Of a stretch of 64,000 nt of DNA, positions 1-9,315 are shown piece by piece. The notes under the pieces are model-generated. The model had not been told where the DNA came from. It made no database searches and saw only the letters and a list, made by a program, of their open reading frames with translations. The translations under genes were made by a program, and so were the position numbers. The DNA is taken from the NCBI GenBank assembly GCA_032821775.1, contig JAVLRN010000001.1, positions 434,001 to 498,000 on the forward strand, read 5' to 3'. The stretch comes from Sanguinoderma infundibulare. Taxonomy: Eukaryota; Basidiomycota; Agaricomycetes; Polyporales; Polyporaceae. Position 1 is the first letter of the stretch, and every line of letters starts with the position of its first letter.

Positions 1-1690
1 ATCAGACGGTGACTACCCAATACCACGTGCGGATGAAGGCGATGAAACACACACCACTGGAGTCGTGACTGTTTACAAGTAGCCGAGGGTAACGACAGCG
101 GACAATGTGTTCAAGGATGCGGAGGGCACGTATGCAGCGGCGACGGCGACCACGCATGGGAGAGACTCTCACGCAGCATCCTCCGCTGATTATCGCAGGA
201 CGATCGAGGAAGGAGTCGGGGTCAGCCGCCCAGTGCCACCTTGCTGCGGCCGTCTTCTGGGCGGGAAGAAGGGCTGGGATCGAATTAGTGACTATTCGGG
301 CAGGAGTCGGTGTCAGCCTCCACGGTACCGGATGTCCTGGGCCCAGCGAGGCGAACAATACCCTTTCGGACGCGAGTAGCTGTGGATGACCTCGAGGCTG
401 GCAGTGGCACAAAGGAAACACCTCGCCGCAGAGCGCCCTTCGAGCCGTATATAAGCCACACCCTCCTGCTCTCCCTCTTTCCTCCCAACTCCCACCTCCT
501 CGACCTCCAACCATCAACCAGTCTAATCCCGTCGTACTCCTCCAAGTTAGCACGGGCTCTGGCGACTGTCGGTAAGTCGTTTGTCCACCTTCTGGCCCTC
601 CGTTGTCCCTAACTACCGCATGTAGTGCCTGAGGCCCAGGTGCGCGTTCGATCTTCAGAGTGAGTTCTTCCCTTCTCTTCAACCGCTGCTCCCCACATAC
701 TGACTGTGGGTGGTTAGGCTCGACGCATGCCATCCCGGGCACCAGCGGCCATCAGCTTGTTCGCCTTGGCGGTCGACCTGTTCACTAGGGTGCGGCCGCC
801 TGCATGGGCGAGCGGGTGATTGAGCCCAGGCGTCGGCGCTCCGCCGCGGTCTTCTTTGAGACACCGCGTAAGCCGGGGTGCGACCGGGACGAGTACCTGT
901 CCGCCACTGCTGGTGGGGCTGGGGAAAGCACGGACGCCATAACCTGGAACGCAACTCGAAAGAGTCGTGGGTAGACGACGTACGCGCCACCCCGTGGCGT
1001 CGCGTCGTCAACGGAGAGCTGCCTTGTATTGGTATGTCGTCGTCTTCGTGTCCAACCACCATCGCTCTAACGCGCTCTAGTTACAGGCACTCTCTAACGT
1101 CCTCTCCGGAGGACGGGGCGTTCGGTATAAGCGGACTTGAAGTAGCCACGGTGGCGCGTCCGCATGTGTAAGCGGTCTAGAAGTAGCCACCGTGAGCGCG
1201 TCGGCACATCCGAACCCCCACCTCTCCTTTCCCTGTGGGGCGTAGACGCATGAGGCGTGCGCCTGTTGTGGGATGTGGGGTCGAGGCGAGTCTTCTCCTT
1301 ACTGTCTTCCGGCTGACCTTTCTGTAGTCTACTAGGTGTAAGTTGTCTCTCCATCTTCCACCAGGATTTTACCGGCCCATAAGCACTTCCTCTTTGATCG
1401 TTGTGGTGCTTGTGCTCATCGGGTCCTTGGCCTGAGTAGATGACGCGTCCTGGAATTATTGTTGTTAACATGCGTGCATGTATGTGAGAAGTGGTTTCGA
1501 GGGTGCAACTTGCCCTCGATTCAAGACACCACCCCGAGGTACGGTCGACCGTCGTATGTGACGGTCGTTCCTGGTGCAGGCCTCTTCGTGGCCCTCGGGA
1601 CTAGTACTCGCTCCGGCGGGGAAGCCAACGTGCACCAAAACGTTCCGATTCGTATATAGTGATTTCTGTAGCCTTGTAATCATTCAATAC
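1..1690 (+). repeat. Spliced TATA-driven repeat unit, copy 1 (5' cut)
   Basis: One of three copies (others near 47640-49480 and 55895-57690, both on the minus strand). The unit has a TATA box at 448-455 followed by a pyrimidine-rich leader. It has three introns with conserved ends: about 569-627, 661-718 and 1032-1086, each starting GTAAGT, GTGAGT or GTATGT and ending TAG or CAG. The third exon carries two short overlapping ORFs, 727-819 (30 codons) and 804-974 (57 codons), matching no family I recognise. Near the 3' end is a hairpin with stem CGAGGG/CCCTCG (1498-1518) and the palindrome ACGGTCGACCGT just after it. It could be a long non-coding RNA, a small-peptide gene or a relic. It runs convergent to the ZIP gene in every copy. 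Confidence 0.7.
448..455 (+). promoter_or_regulatory. TATA box of repeat unit, copy 1
   Basis: TATATAAG is followed 30-80 bases downstream by a C/T-rich initiator-like stretch and then the first intron donor. The same box occurs in copies 2 and 3 (reverse strand, about 48873-48880 and 57127-57134), so it is conserved among the copies. Confidence 0.6.
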
Positions 1691-1691
1691 A

Positions 1692-2873
1692 TCACTGCGT
1701 GTTCGCTAACAGCCAATTACTGAGTGCGGTAAGTGGCACACCGACGATGAAAGTTATAATAGCCCCAGATGTGAAAATCAGAAATTTTGTGCATGTACCC
1801 ACTCGGCGCTGAATCCCTCCCGACTTGGCGAGCTGCCTTGCCAATACAAATGCAGCATAAAGAAACATACCTTCCTAACAAATCGGATCGGTTGAGTACG
1901 ACGTACGTCGTTGAAAGGTAGGGAACTCACGGTGAAAGAATACAGCCCGAAGGTAGCGAAAGGCTGGCGTTCTACGGCCTTGACTTTACAGATGGACACA
2001 AGAACATATGAGAACATTGTCGCTAGGAGCGGCGACGCGGCGAATACGAACAAATGCCGTTCGCATCTGTGGATGGGAAGAAAAGCCGAGCGGAGGATCG
2101 TCGTTAGAGCAAGGGCAGTCAAGGCTAAGTGCGTTCGTTCCACAGTGTCAACTCAGCGGGTCCGGATAACAGAGAATCGGACAGATATCCTCACCATGCT
2201 CGGTTATCATAAAGAGACAAACTACGACAGGGTGACCTTCGTCCTCGTCCGGAACGGTATGGGCTGTAGAAATGTCGATATGGCCCATGAGTTCGCCGAG
2301 GACGAGTGCGAACGTGAACAAGAAGATTCGCCGCTGCCAGTGAGACTGGGTTCCGAGTGCCGTCTGGGAGCCTTCTGTCTGCTGCGGCTCTAAGCCACCC
2401 TGCTGGAGATGGGGTGGGGCATGTGGCGGTTCAAGTCGGGGAGCTCGTCGACTTCGGCGGTCGGCGATGAAGATGAACAGGATGCCGGTTATGACACAGA
2501 GCGCCGCGGCTGTCGGTGTGAATTCCAACTGCTCAGTACCAGTAGCGGCGGCACGGGCCTGCACTACTACAGTGATCCTGGGCGTATTGGCGATCGTGAG
2601 TGTGGGATTCGAGAGAGAGCAGGCAGGACTAGGATTGTATCAGCGTACCTGACAAGCAGTCCCATGAGGCTCGTTCCAATGAGACGGCCTCTCGCAAAGG
2701 TCACGAATCTTGCCAAGCGAGAGGCTGCAAAGGAATATTAGATCTTAGACATGACAGATGCCGTACAAAAATCACTCACGCAACGTTATGTGCAGCGGGA
2801 TAAAACCAAACCCATAGCTGGTCACCGCCATTGCGATGTAAGTCGCGAAGGCCCAGCTCCAACTCAGCTCCAT
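1692..2873 (-). CDS. ZIP9-like metal transporter with degenerate metal site, copy 1
   Basis: A multi-pass membrane protein of about 310 residues from five exons. The ATG at 2873 and stop at 1692 are joined through four introns with good GT..AG ends. The N-terminus (hydrophobic helix ending GFGFIPLHITL), the segment RLIGTSLMALLV and the C-terminal part (HLFVFA.SPLLATMFSYV, then GGMFLYAAFVLARQL) follow the layout of ZIP9/ATX2 proteins, which move zinc or manganese across Golgi or plasma membranes. Family hallmarks are altered. The first His-rich motif of the family (HAAADG) reads ELMGHID, the second (HKAPAAFGL) keeps only its His, and HVLPE is FVLARQ. It may be a non-transporting paralogue. An in-frame stop seen when reading exon 3 through falls inside an intron, so splicing removes it. 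Family membership is inferred from motif order. Confidence 0.65.
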
Positions 2874-2981
2874 TGTTAGGTGTCAATTGGTACTCAGGAG
2901 ACGTCTCAGGTGGATGGGATGGATGTCGGAGGAAGCACGACGTTGCCTAAAGTTGGCTCAGGAGCGACTCGTGCGGGACGC

Positions 2982-2989
2982 TATATATA
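2982..2989 (-). promoter_or_regulatory. TATA box upstream of ZIP copy 1
   Basis: TATATATA lies about 110 bases upstream of the ZIP start codon on the minus strand and is conserved before the ZIP gene of copy 2 (46319-46326). The motif is self-complementary, so a plus-strand transcript cannot be excluded. Confidence 0.5.
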
Positions 2990-3087
2990 AGACCACTGCG
3001 GGGTATCGCCTCGGTCGGGAACATTTTTGAGTGACGGCTTCTGCCATGATCGTGATCAGGACACAACTGGCAGGCCTGGGAATACCG

Positions 3088-3400
3088 TTACGTTGCTGCG
3101 AGTGAATGGCGCGTCAAGGGCGTCGCGGCCTCCAAGAAGACTAACCACCGGCGCATGTTTCCGAGGATGCAACCTAGTAATTGGTTGGATCAGATATGAG
3201 TCTCTGAGAGTGGCGATGGGAAAACTTACCTTGAGATGGGGCAATCACATACAGAGAAGATTGTTACCGAACTGGTGCTTGATGAAGGAAGACACGATGT
3301 GTTCGCCGCCGCAGGCAACGTTGAGCCGGAATCGGAGCGCTGCAAGTGTTCGAGACGGGGACATTGTCGAGATAGATGCCGCCGGCGATACCGTTCGCAT
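3088..3400 (-). CDS. Small conserved ORF between ZIP and LYS9, copy 1
   Basis: Unrecognised. Reading from the ATG at 3400, with one intron (donor after HQFG, acceptor TTACTAG), gives a peptide of about 72 residues containing RTLAALRFRLNV and, after the intron, CILENMRRWLVFLEA, stop at 3088. Between this and the copy at 45904-46220 the reading frame and splice sites are kept. One visible change (GCA/GCG) is silent in this frame but not in the other two, which is weak support for coding. An upstream 36-base intron-like stretch suggests a further 5' exon. There is no signal peptide or known motif. It could equally be the 5' UTR of the ZIP gene or decayed sequence. Confidence 0.3.
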
Positions 3401-3802
3401 GCCTGAGCATCGACGCGGAAACAGATTGTACTTACCTGTACAATAACAGGTTTCAGGGCAGCCTGGAGATCTGGGAACTGAAGGTTCTGATAAACGGTGA
3501 CAAAAAGAGAGAAACCGGATTGAACGCAGTGCAGTGGTCAGTGGTGGCGCTGCAGGCGCGTATGCCACGTGTCAGCTGACGCCCACTGTAGCCTTTCCCC
3601 TCCTTGCCTCGCGCGTCTCCGACGAGTCGCTGGACGTATTAGCTACTCAATTGTACTTCTCAGGCTGCTCTTTCTCCACGTCGAGTCATTTACTTCTGGG
3701 AGAACTGACTCGACATGTTCTGCACTCATGACCTTTCAATCAGGACTTGGACGATAAGAGACGTCTTTTCACCTCTCCGCCTGCCACCTCACTGAGCTCT
3801 TA
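3401..3802. other. Region between small ORF and LYS9
   Basis: No confident gene. It should hold the divergent promoters of LYS9 (+) and the small ORF/ZIP unit (-). The sequence is well conserved in the inverted copy (45509-45903). A possible 5' exon of the small ORF lies at about 3440-3570, but it has no ATG in frame. Confidence 0.4.
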
Positions 3803-5420
3803 ATGACTTCGTCGACTAAGCGCGTTCTTCTCTTGGGATGTGGTGCAGTTGCTCGGCCCTGCGCGGAATACGTCACGCGCAGACCCGAAAACGCTCTCAC
3901 AGTCGGTGCGTGATGCTATCTATACTACTGGAACCGCCCGGCGCCAGCGAACAGCAGTCTGACTCTAACACGCTTTGTATAGCATGCCGTACTCTGGAAA
4001 GCGCACAGGCAATCGCCCAAGGTCTCCGTAACGTGACGGCAGCCGTCATCAACGTCGGCTCGGATGACCCCGAGAAGCGGGGTGTTTTCGAGAAGGCTGT
4101 CGCAGACCATGACCTCGTCATCTCTCTCGTCCCGTACTTTTACCACCCAGGCGTTATCAAGGCTGCGATCAAGGGCAAGACGAACGTCGTGACTACGAGC
4201 TACATCTCCCCCGCTATTCGAGAGCTCGAAGATGCCATCCAAGAGGCTGGCATTATCGTCATGAATGAAATCGGACTCGATCCTGGTGTCGACCACCTCT
4301 ATGCCGTCAAGACAATCGACGAGGTGCATGCGAAGGGTGGCAAGGTGAGAAACCCATCACGCTCATCGAACGCTCCGTATAACGTGCAGGACAGGTCAAG
4401 GAGTTCTACTCCTTTTGTGGAGGACTGCCAGCGCCGGAGATCGCCAAGTCGAATCCGCTTGGATACAAGTTCTCCTGGTCCCCGCGCGGCAACATCCTCG
4501 TCCACCTCAACTCTGCGACCTACCTCTCTGGCGGACAGGAGGTGCACGTTGACGGACGGGACCTTATGAGCGTTGCCAAACCGTACCACATCGTGCCCCA
4601 CCTATCTCTCGTCGCCTTTCCGAACCGTAGCTCGCTGCCGTTCCGTGACATCTACCGTATCCCCGAGGCGGAGACGGTCATGCGTGGCTCGGTGCGTTAC
4701 GAAGGCTTCTTGGACTACGTGAAGGCCCTTGTCGCGCTGGGCCTGCTGGATACCGACAAGAAGGAGTGGTTGCGGGATGGTCTCACCTGGGCTGAGATCA
4801 CGCAGCGCACGATTGGAGCGGCGGACGCATCCGAAAGGTCAGTGGATGGGCTCTCGTTGTGGTGATTCTGCTGAAGACGTCCGTCGCTTTTCTAGCAATC
4901 TGGTCGCCAAAGTGAACGAGGTCTGCCAGTTCCCGGATGACCAAGAGGGCCGGCGCATCCTCGAGGGACTGAAATGGATAGGGATGTTCTCTTCTGACAA
5001 GGCCAATGTCCGCGACGGCAACTTGCTTGACACGCTCTGTGCTCGGCTCGAGCCGCTGATGAACTTCAAGGACGGCGAGCGCGATCTCGTCATCCTCCAG
5101 CACAAGTTCGTAGTCGAGTGGGCGGACGGCAAGAGAGTACGTGTTCCCATCAAGTCTGCTGCGCTTGCGCGGAGCCTGCAAACTGAAGTTCGTTCCTGCA
5201 GGACACCATCACATCGACGCTAGAAGCCTATGGGGAACCAAATGGGCATTCGGCCATGGCGAGATATGTCGGCATACCTTGCGGGATCGCTGTCCAGCTA
5301 ATGCTGGATGGTGTTTTCAACAAGTCCGGCATTCTTGCGCCCCACACAGCGGATGTATGCGACCCGATCCGGGCTGAATTGGAGGCCGAGGCTATGGGTC
5401 TTGAGGAGAAGGTGCTCTGA
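3803..5420 (+). CDS. LYS9: Saccharopine reductase (saccharopine dehydrogenase, glutamate-forming), copy 1
   Basis: Catalyses the penultimate step of the fungal alpha-aminoadipate lysine pathway, condensing aminoadipate semialdehyde with glutamate to saccharopine using NADPH; cytosolic. The N-terminus VLLLGCGAVARPCAEYV is the Rossmann dinucleotide-binding motif. Family signatures follow: DLVISLVPY, IKGKTNVVTTSY, NEIGLDPGVDHLYAVKTI and HAKGGKVKEFYS, then FRDIYRIPEAETVMRGS..YEGF and a C-terminus ending GLEEKVL. Five exons are joined by four short introns, and each junction restores the frame. About 450 residues, the usual family length. The ATG at 3803 directly precedes the Rossmann strand. A second intact-looking copy lies inverted at 43894-45508. 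Confidence 0.93.
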
Positions 5421-5675
5421 CGAGCTACGGCACGCATCTGGGAATGTAGTGGCCTCGTCTCATCCAGCGAGATGTCCTATATCTTCCGTTGGACGACGCC
5501 TCGATATGGAAGGCCCGGCGCTGGCGCGTCCTACGCTGAGAAGGTTTTCGGCACGCCATCTCCTTGGCCACAGGGTCGGTCCTGAAGTTCTTCTCCACAG
5601 TATAGGACACATGCTTCGGGCTTGGATGGAACTGAGACCAACTCGGAGAATCGCAAATTATCATGGTTCATTTTA

Positions 5676-5921
5676 CAGCTATTTTCAGATCGATAGGCCC
5701 TCTCGCAAAAGTCACGTCGAGGTCGGTTAGTCCCTAAACATTGACGGGAGCCCGATCTGGCAGTCAAATGTCGCAAAGGACCACCCAGCGCGGTCAGCGT
5801 GGCGCCCCGCTGGGAATTGGGGCCAGAGTACCGAGCGTCTGGGGCTCCCATTGACGTCCGCCTCTCTAGCCCCACATGGACGAGTTGCCTTTTGGAGGGC
5901 CTATCGTTCTGAAAACAGCTG
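5676..5921. mobile_element. 246-bp MITE with long terminal inverted repeats
   Basis: The left end CAGCTATTTTCAGATCGATA and the right end, reverse-complemented CAGCTGTTTTCAGAACGATA, form inverted repeats. Pairing continues inward for roughly 90 bases with mismatches, for example GGGAGCCCG at about 5749 against CTCCCATTG at about 5848. A TA dinucleotide flanks both ends (5674-5675 and 5922-5923), as expected for a target duplication of a Tc1/mariner-type element. There is no transposase ORF, so it is non-autonomous. It sits in the LYS9-AOX intergenic region on the left arm. I did not see it in the right-hand copy. Confidence 0.7.
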
Positions 5922-6119
5922 TACCTTCGATTTCCGTGAGAGGATTCGGCGAGCAGTACATGGGAGCCCTAAGACGAAGGCGTGTCTGCGTCGTCCCCGT
6001 GATTGGCTAAAGGGCACTCTTCCAGGTAAGCTTAGTTGTGGACTTGCCCCTTCTGACATATCTGAACGTTTATGGTGACACTCTTCTATCATGCGCCAAC
6101 TGCAGGCTGCGATTGGGTG

Positions 6120-6302
6120 GCATCAATAGCCTTAAGCATGAGAAACCTGCCTTGTTCAGCTGAGACGATCACTGGTTTCGGCTCGGAAAGGCCCCGGTTC
6201 TCGTCCACCGAGCGTTGTCCTATAAAAGCTGCTCTTTGCCAAGCTCTGTGAGCACGTCACGTCCGCTCTCAATCTATTCGGGGCATCTCCGATTTATATA
6301 CC
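6120..6302 (+). promoter_or_regulatory. Promoter of AOX-A with TATA box at 6221-6227
   Basis: TATAAAA lies 82 bases before the ATG and is followed at once by the block GCTGCTCTT.GCC. The same block follows the TATA region of AOX-B and AOX-C. Further upstream, AAGCATGAGAAACCTGCC and TTCAGCTGAGA match the same region of AOX-B/C with a few transitions, so about 150 bases of promoter are shared by all three genes. Confidence 0.6.
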
Positions 6303-9016
6303 ATGTCCCAACACAGATTCGACATTGTTATTGCCGGCGGTGCGTCTCCCGCACTCCTTCATTTCTGTATTCGCTGATCACTATTCGACCTGCAGGTGGC
6401 ACCAGTGGACTGGTCATCGCCAGTAGGCTAGCCACCGCTGATCCATCGCTGAACATTCTCGTCGTAGAAGCTGGCCCACCAACTCGTGACGATCCGCTCC
6501 ACCTTCAGCCCGCGCGATATTTGTATCACATCCGCCCAGAAAGTACAACTGCTAAGTTCCATGTCGGTGGAGAGAGCGCAGCGCTAGGCGGCCGTGCCCC
6601 AATTGTGGCGTGTGGGCAATGCTTGGGTGGCGGTTCTAGCATCAACTGTACGTCCTGCACTCGTTCATGGCGCCTTGATCAGGCAAACTGCTTACGTACG
6701 AGCTCATCGTTCTTTCTAAAAAGTCACCATGTACACTCGCCCAGCCGCCTCGGACTACGACGACTGGGCCACAGTGCATGGGAATCGCGGGTGGAGCATT
6801 GCTGATCTTCTTCCGCTTATTCGCAAGGTACGCTGTTTTACACTATCCTGCCGCTCGTGTTCTTACGACCGACTCCGTCTCCCCCAGTTCGAGACGTACG
6901 AGATTGCGCCAGGGCAACCCACACACGGCTATTCCGGCCCTTTGAGAGTATCGTGGGGCGGCGCGTTCACGAATATCGGCAAGGAGTTCCTAGACGTAGC
7001 CGCTCAGTACGACAAAGCACGAGGGTCCACGGACGATATCAATGGCTTGTTCGAGACCAACAAGTATGGGGTAAGTCCTCCACCGTTTCCGCCGCACCTC
7101 CACCACTCTCACAAAAAATGCGCTGCTCGCAGAGATGGCAGAGGTAAGCTTACAGACTTGGTAATTCGGCTCGGGGGACATTGCTGACTGCGATGGTAGA
7201 TACATAGATTCCAAGAAGGGGACGCGCTCTGATGTTCCCCATAATTATGTCTACAACAAGGACTTCAAGAACGTGCACATATTGACCGGGTATCACGTCA
7301 AGCGTCTCATCATCAAGTAAGCAACACAGCCGGGTGGGTCGAGCATGTGGCACGCCACTAAATGGCTTTGGTAAAACTTTTAGGGACGGACGGGCGATCG
7401 GCATAGAGTACGTCCCTAACAAGCGTTTCCGCCCGAATGACAGCCAAGGAGTCACAACGGCCACGGCACGGCGACTGGTGGTAGTTTCCGCGGGAACGTT
7501 CGGGTCACCTGGGATCCTTGAGCGTTCGGGGATAGGTGCAAAGAAGGTGCTGGAGAAGCTTGGCGTCAAGCATATAGTCGATCTTCCCGGAGTGGGTGAA
7601 AACTACCAAGGTCAGTGGGCAAGGAGTGCGCAGTCCCGGGAGCTAACGCGAGTCTTTGTTGCTCAGATCACCAGACGATTTTCGCTCCTTACGTTGCCGC
7701 TGACAATGGGGAGACCCTGGATGGGCTTGCGAAAGGCAACGAGGCGGAGCTCCAGAGTAGACGCTCCGACCACACTCGGACTGCATACACCCGACTAACA
7801 CCATACGGTTCTTTACAACAGAGTGGGGCGCTCAATGGGAGAAGCAAGGAGACGGTCTGATGGCTCACAAGTCAGTCTTGCCAACGTATTTGGGATGTTA
7901 CACGAAGTTGACTGGTACTGGGATGATACACATGACAGTGGCATCGACGCTGGTGGAAAGCTTCGCCCGTTCAAGCACGATCTCGACATCATCGGAGACG
8001 CGTTCACCAAGCGATGGCTCGAGTACTACGTCCCGTCGCCGGACAAGCCAGTGTTGTGGCTCGGTGCGCTTAGTTTGTGCGTCCGCCCTTATGCGTCGTC
8101 TTCTGCGATGTATCGGATCGACTAAGATTCTTGGCTTGCGCCAGCTACAACGGGAATTGCGCAACGATTCCTGTGAACAAAGGCTTCACAATCGCATGGT
8201 ATCTGCAGCATCCCGCGTCCACCGGCCGTCTGCACATCATGTCGAGCGAAGATGTCGAAGCGCCGCTCGACTTCCACCCTGGGTACCTTGACAGGTACGT
8301 CGATTGAGACTTTTTCAGCATCAACAGTCGATGGACTTCACGTACAGCCCGGAAGATATCGCCGTGCACAAATGGGGGTACAAGATGTCGCGTGAATACG
8401 CCCGGCGGATGCCCTCGTACCGAGGCGAAGTCACCGGCGAGCACCCGGCATTCAGCGAGACGAGCGAGGTGCGAGCGAGGTTGCACGATGGGCCCGTCCC
8501 CATCTCGGAGCCGAACCTGGTGTACACGGACGAAGACGAGAAGGCGATCGAGGACTACATTCGGCAATCTGTTGCTACCGCGTGGCATTCGGTATACTCC
8601 TCGTCCTCATCTGCAAAGCATGTTCTGCCTCGTTGACTCTTCCAATCTTGGCAGCTTGGAACGTGTGCGATGAAGAGCAGCGAGAATGGTGGGGTCGTCG
8701 ACTCGAGGCTGAACGTGTATGGCGTAGGCAGGCTGAAGGTCGCTGGTGGGTTCTTTTCGTTTCTCTCCCCGTCTGGGTTGACACGCCGACCGAACGCCGT
8801 GCCATGCCTATTTCAGACATGTCGATCTGCCCAGGCAACGTCGCAGCGGTAAGGAATCCCAGTTTCTCTTGCTTCATGACCTCATGATGAGCCTCGCGTC
8901 TTTCACAGAACACATACTCGACAGCCGTTCTGATCGGCGAGAAGGCTGCAGTGCTCATCGCGGAAGAGTTGGGCATCGCTATGGACAATGCTCTCCCTCT
9001 TAGGCCTCATCTCTAG
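6303..9016 (+). CDS. Alcohol (methanol) oxidase, GMC family, AOX-A
   Basis: FAD-dependent oxidase of the alcohol oxidase branch of GMC oxidoreductases, which oxidise methanol or short alcohols to aldehyde and H2O2. In wood-decay fungi these act on methanol released from lignin. Visible signatures are the N-terminal IVIAGGGTSGLVIASRLA (FAD ADP-binding), CGQCLGGGSSIN then FTMYTRPAASDYDDW, NKDFKNVHILTGYHVKRL, SAGTFGSPGILERSGIG (GMC signature 2), FHPGYLD, HKWGYKMSREYARRMP and the active-site region AWHSLGTCAMK (catalytic His), then NTYSTAVLIGEKAA. It has more than ten introns of 45-80 bases; those I checked keep frame, including a 56-base one that joins FHPGYLD directly to SPEDIAV. About 650 residues; the C-terminus RPHL is not a standard SKL peroxisomal signal. 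There is no secretion signal. Confidence 0.9.
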
Positions 9017-9315
9017 GCTGTGGCGACGCCCTCCTAGGTGCATAACGTATCTTACGCAGATGCAGATCACGAATTTCAGCGAGCCTCTGTCAGCATCTTT
9101 GCACATAACATTTCAACAACTCCACTACCTTCTGCATAATCCAATTTGCGAGGCCTTCTCATCCATCTCGTCCAACATCTGCCTCTGATCGATCCCCAGC
9201 TCCTCTGCCAACTCAGGGATGTACATATTGACAACGTTCTTCTATGCATTGCCTCACTCCGTCTCCGCGTCTTGCACAGACACTAGAATAATGTTACAGC
9301 AAGGTCAGTGCCACA

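Larger units (their letters stand above)
1..5420. repeat. Left arm of inverted segmental duplication
   Basis: This block holds, in order, the spliced repeat, a ZIP9-like gene, a small ORF and LYS9. The same order and relative orientations recur reverse-complemented at about 43894-49325. Exons, introns and intergenic DNA all align with scattered substitutions, so this is a DNA-level segmental duplication rather than retroposition. The left edge is cut by the window: the right-hand copy continues past the base matching position 1. Homology weakens beyond the LYS9 stop codon, but AOX copies follow on both sides. Confidence 0.9.

Noticed and set aside
878..1171. 97-codon ORF in the spliced repeat as a protein gene
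   Set aside because: It has no ATG at its start, crosses a conserved intron donor at 1032 and differs freely between copies.
1..1690. Spliced repeat as an LTR or other transposon
   Set aside because: No terminal repeats, target duplications or transposon proteins seen. All three copies sit in the same ZIP context, so segmental duplication explains them.
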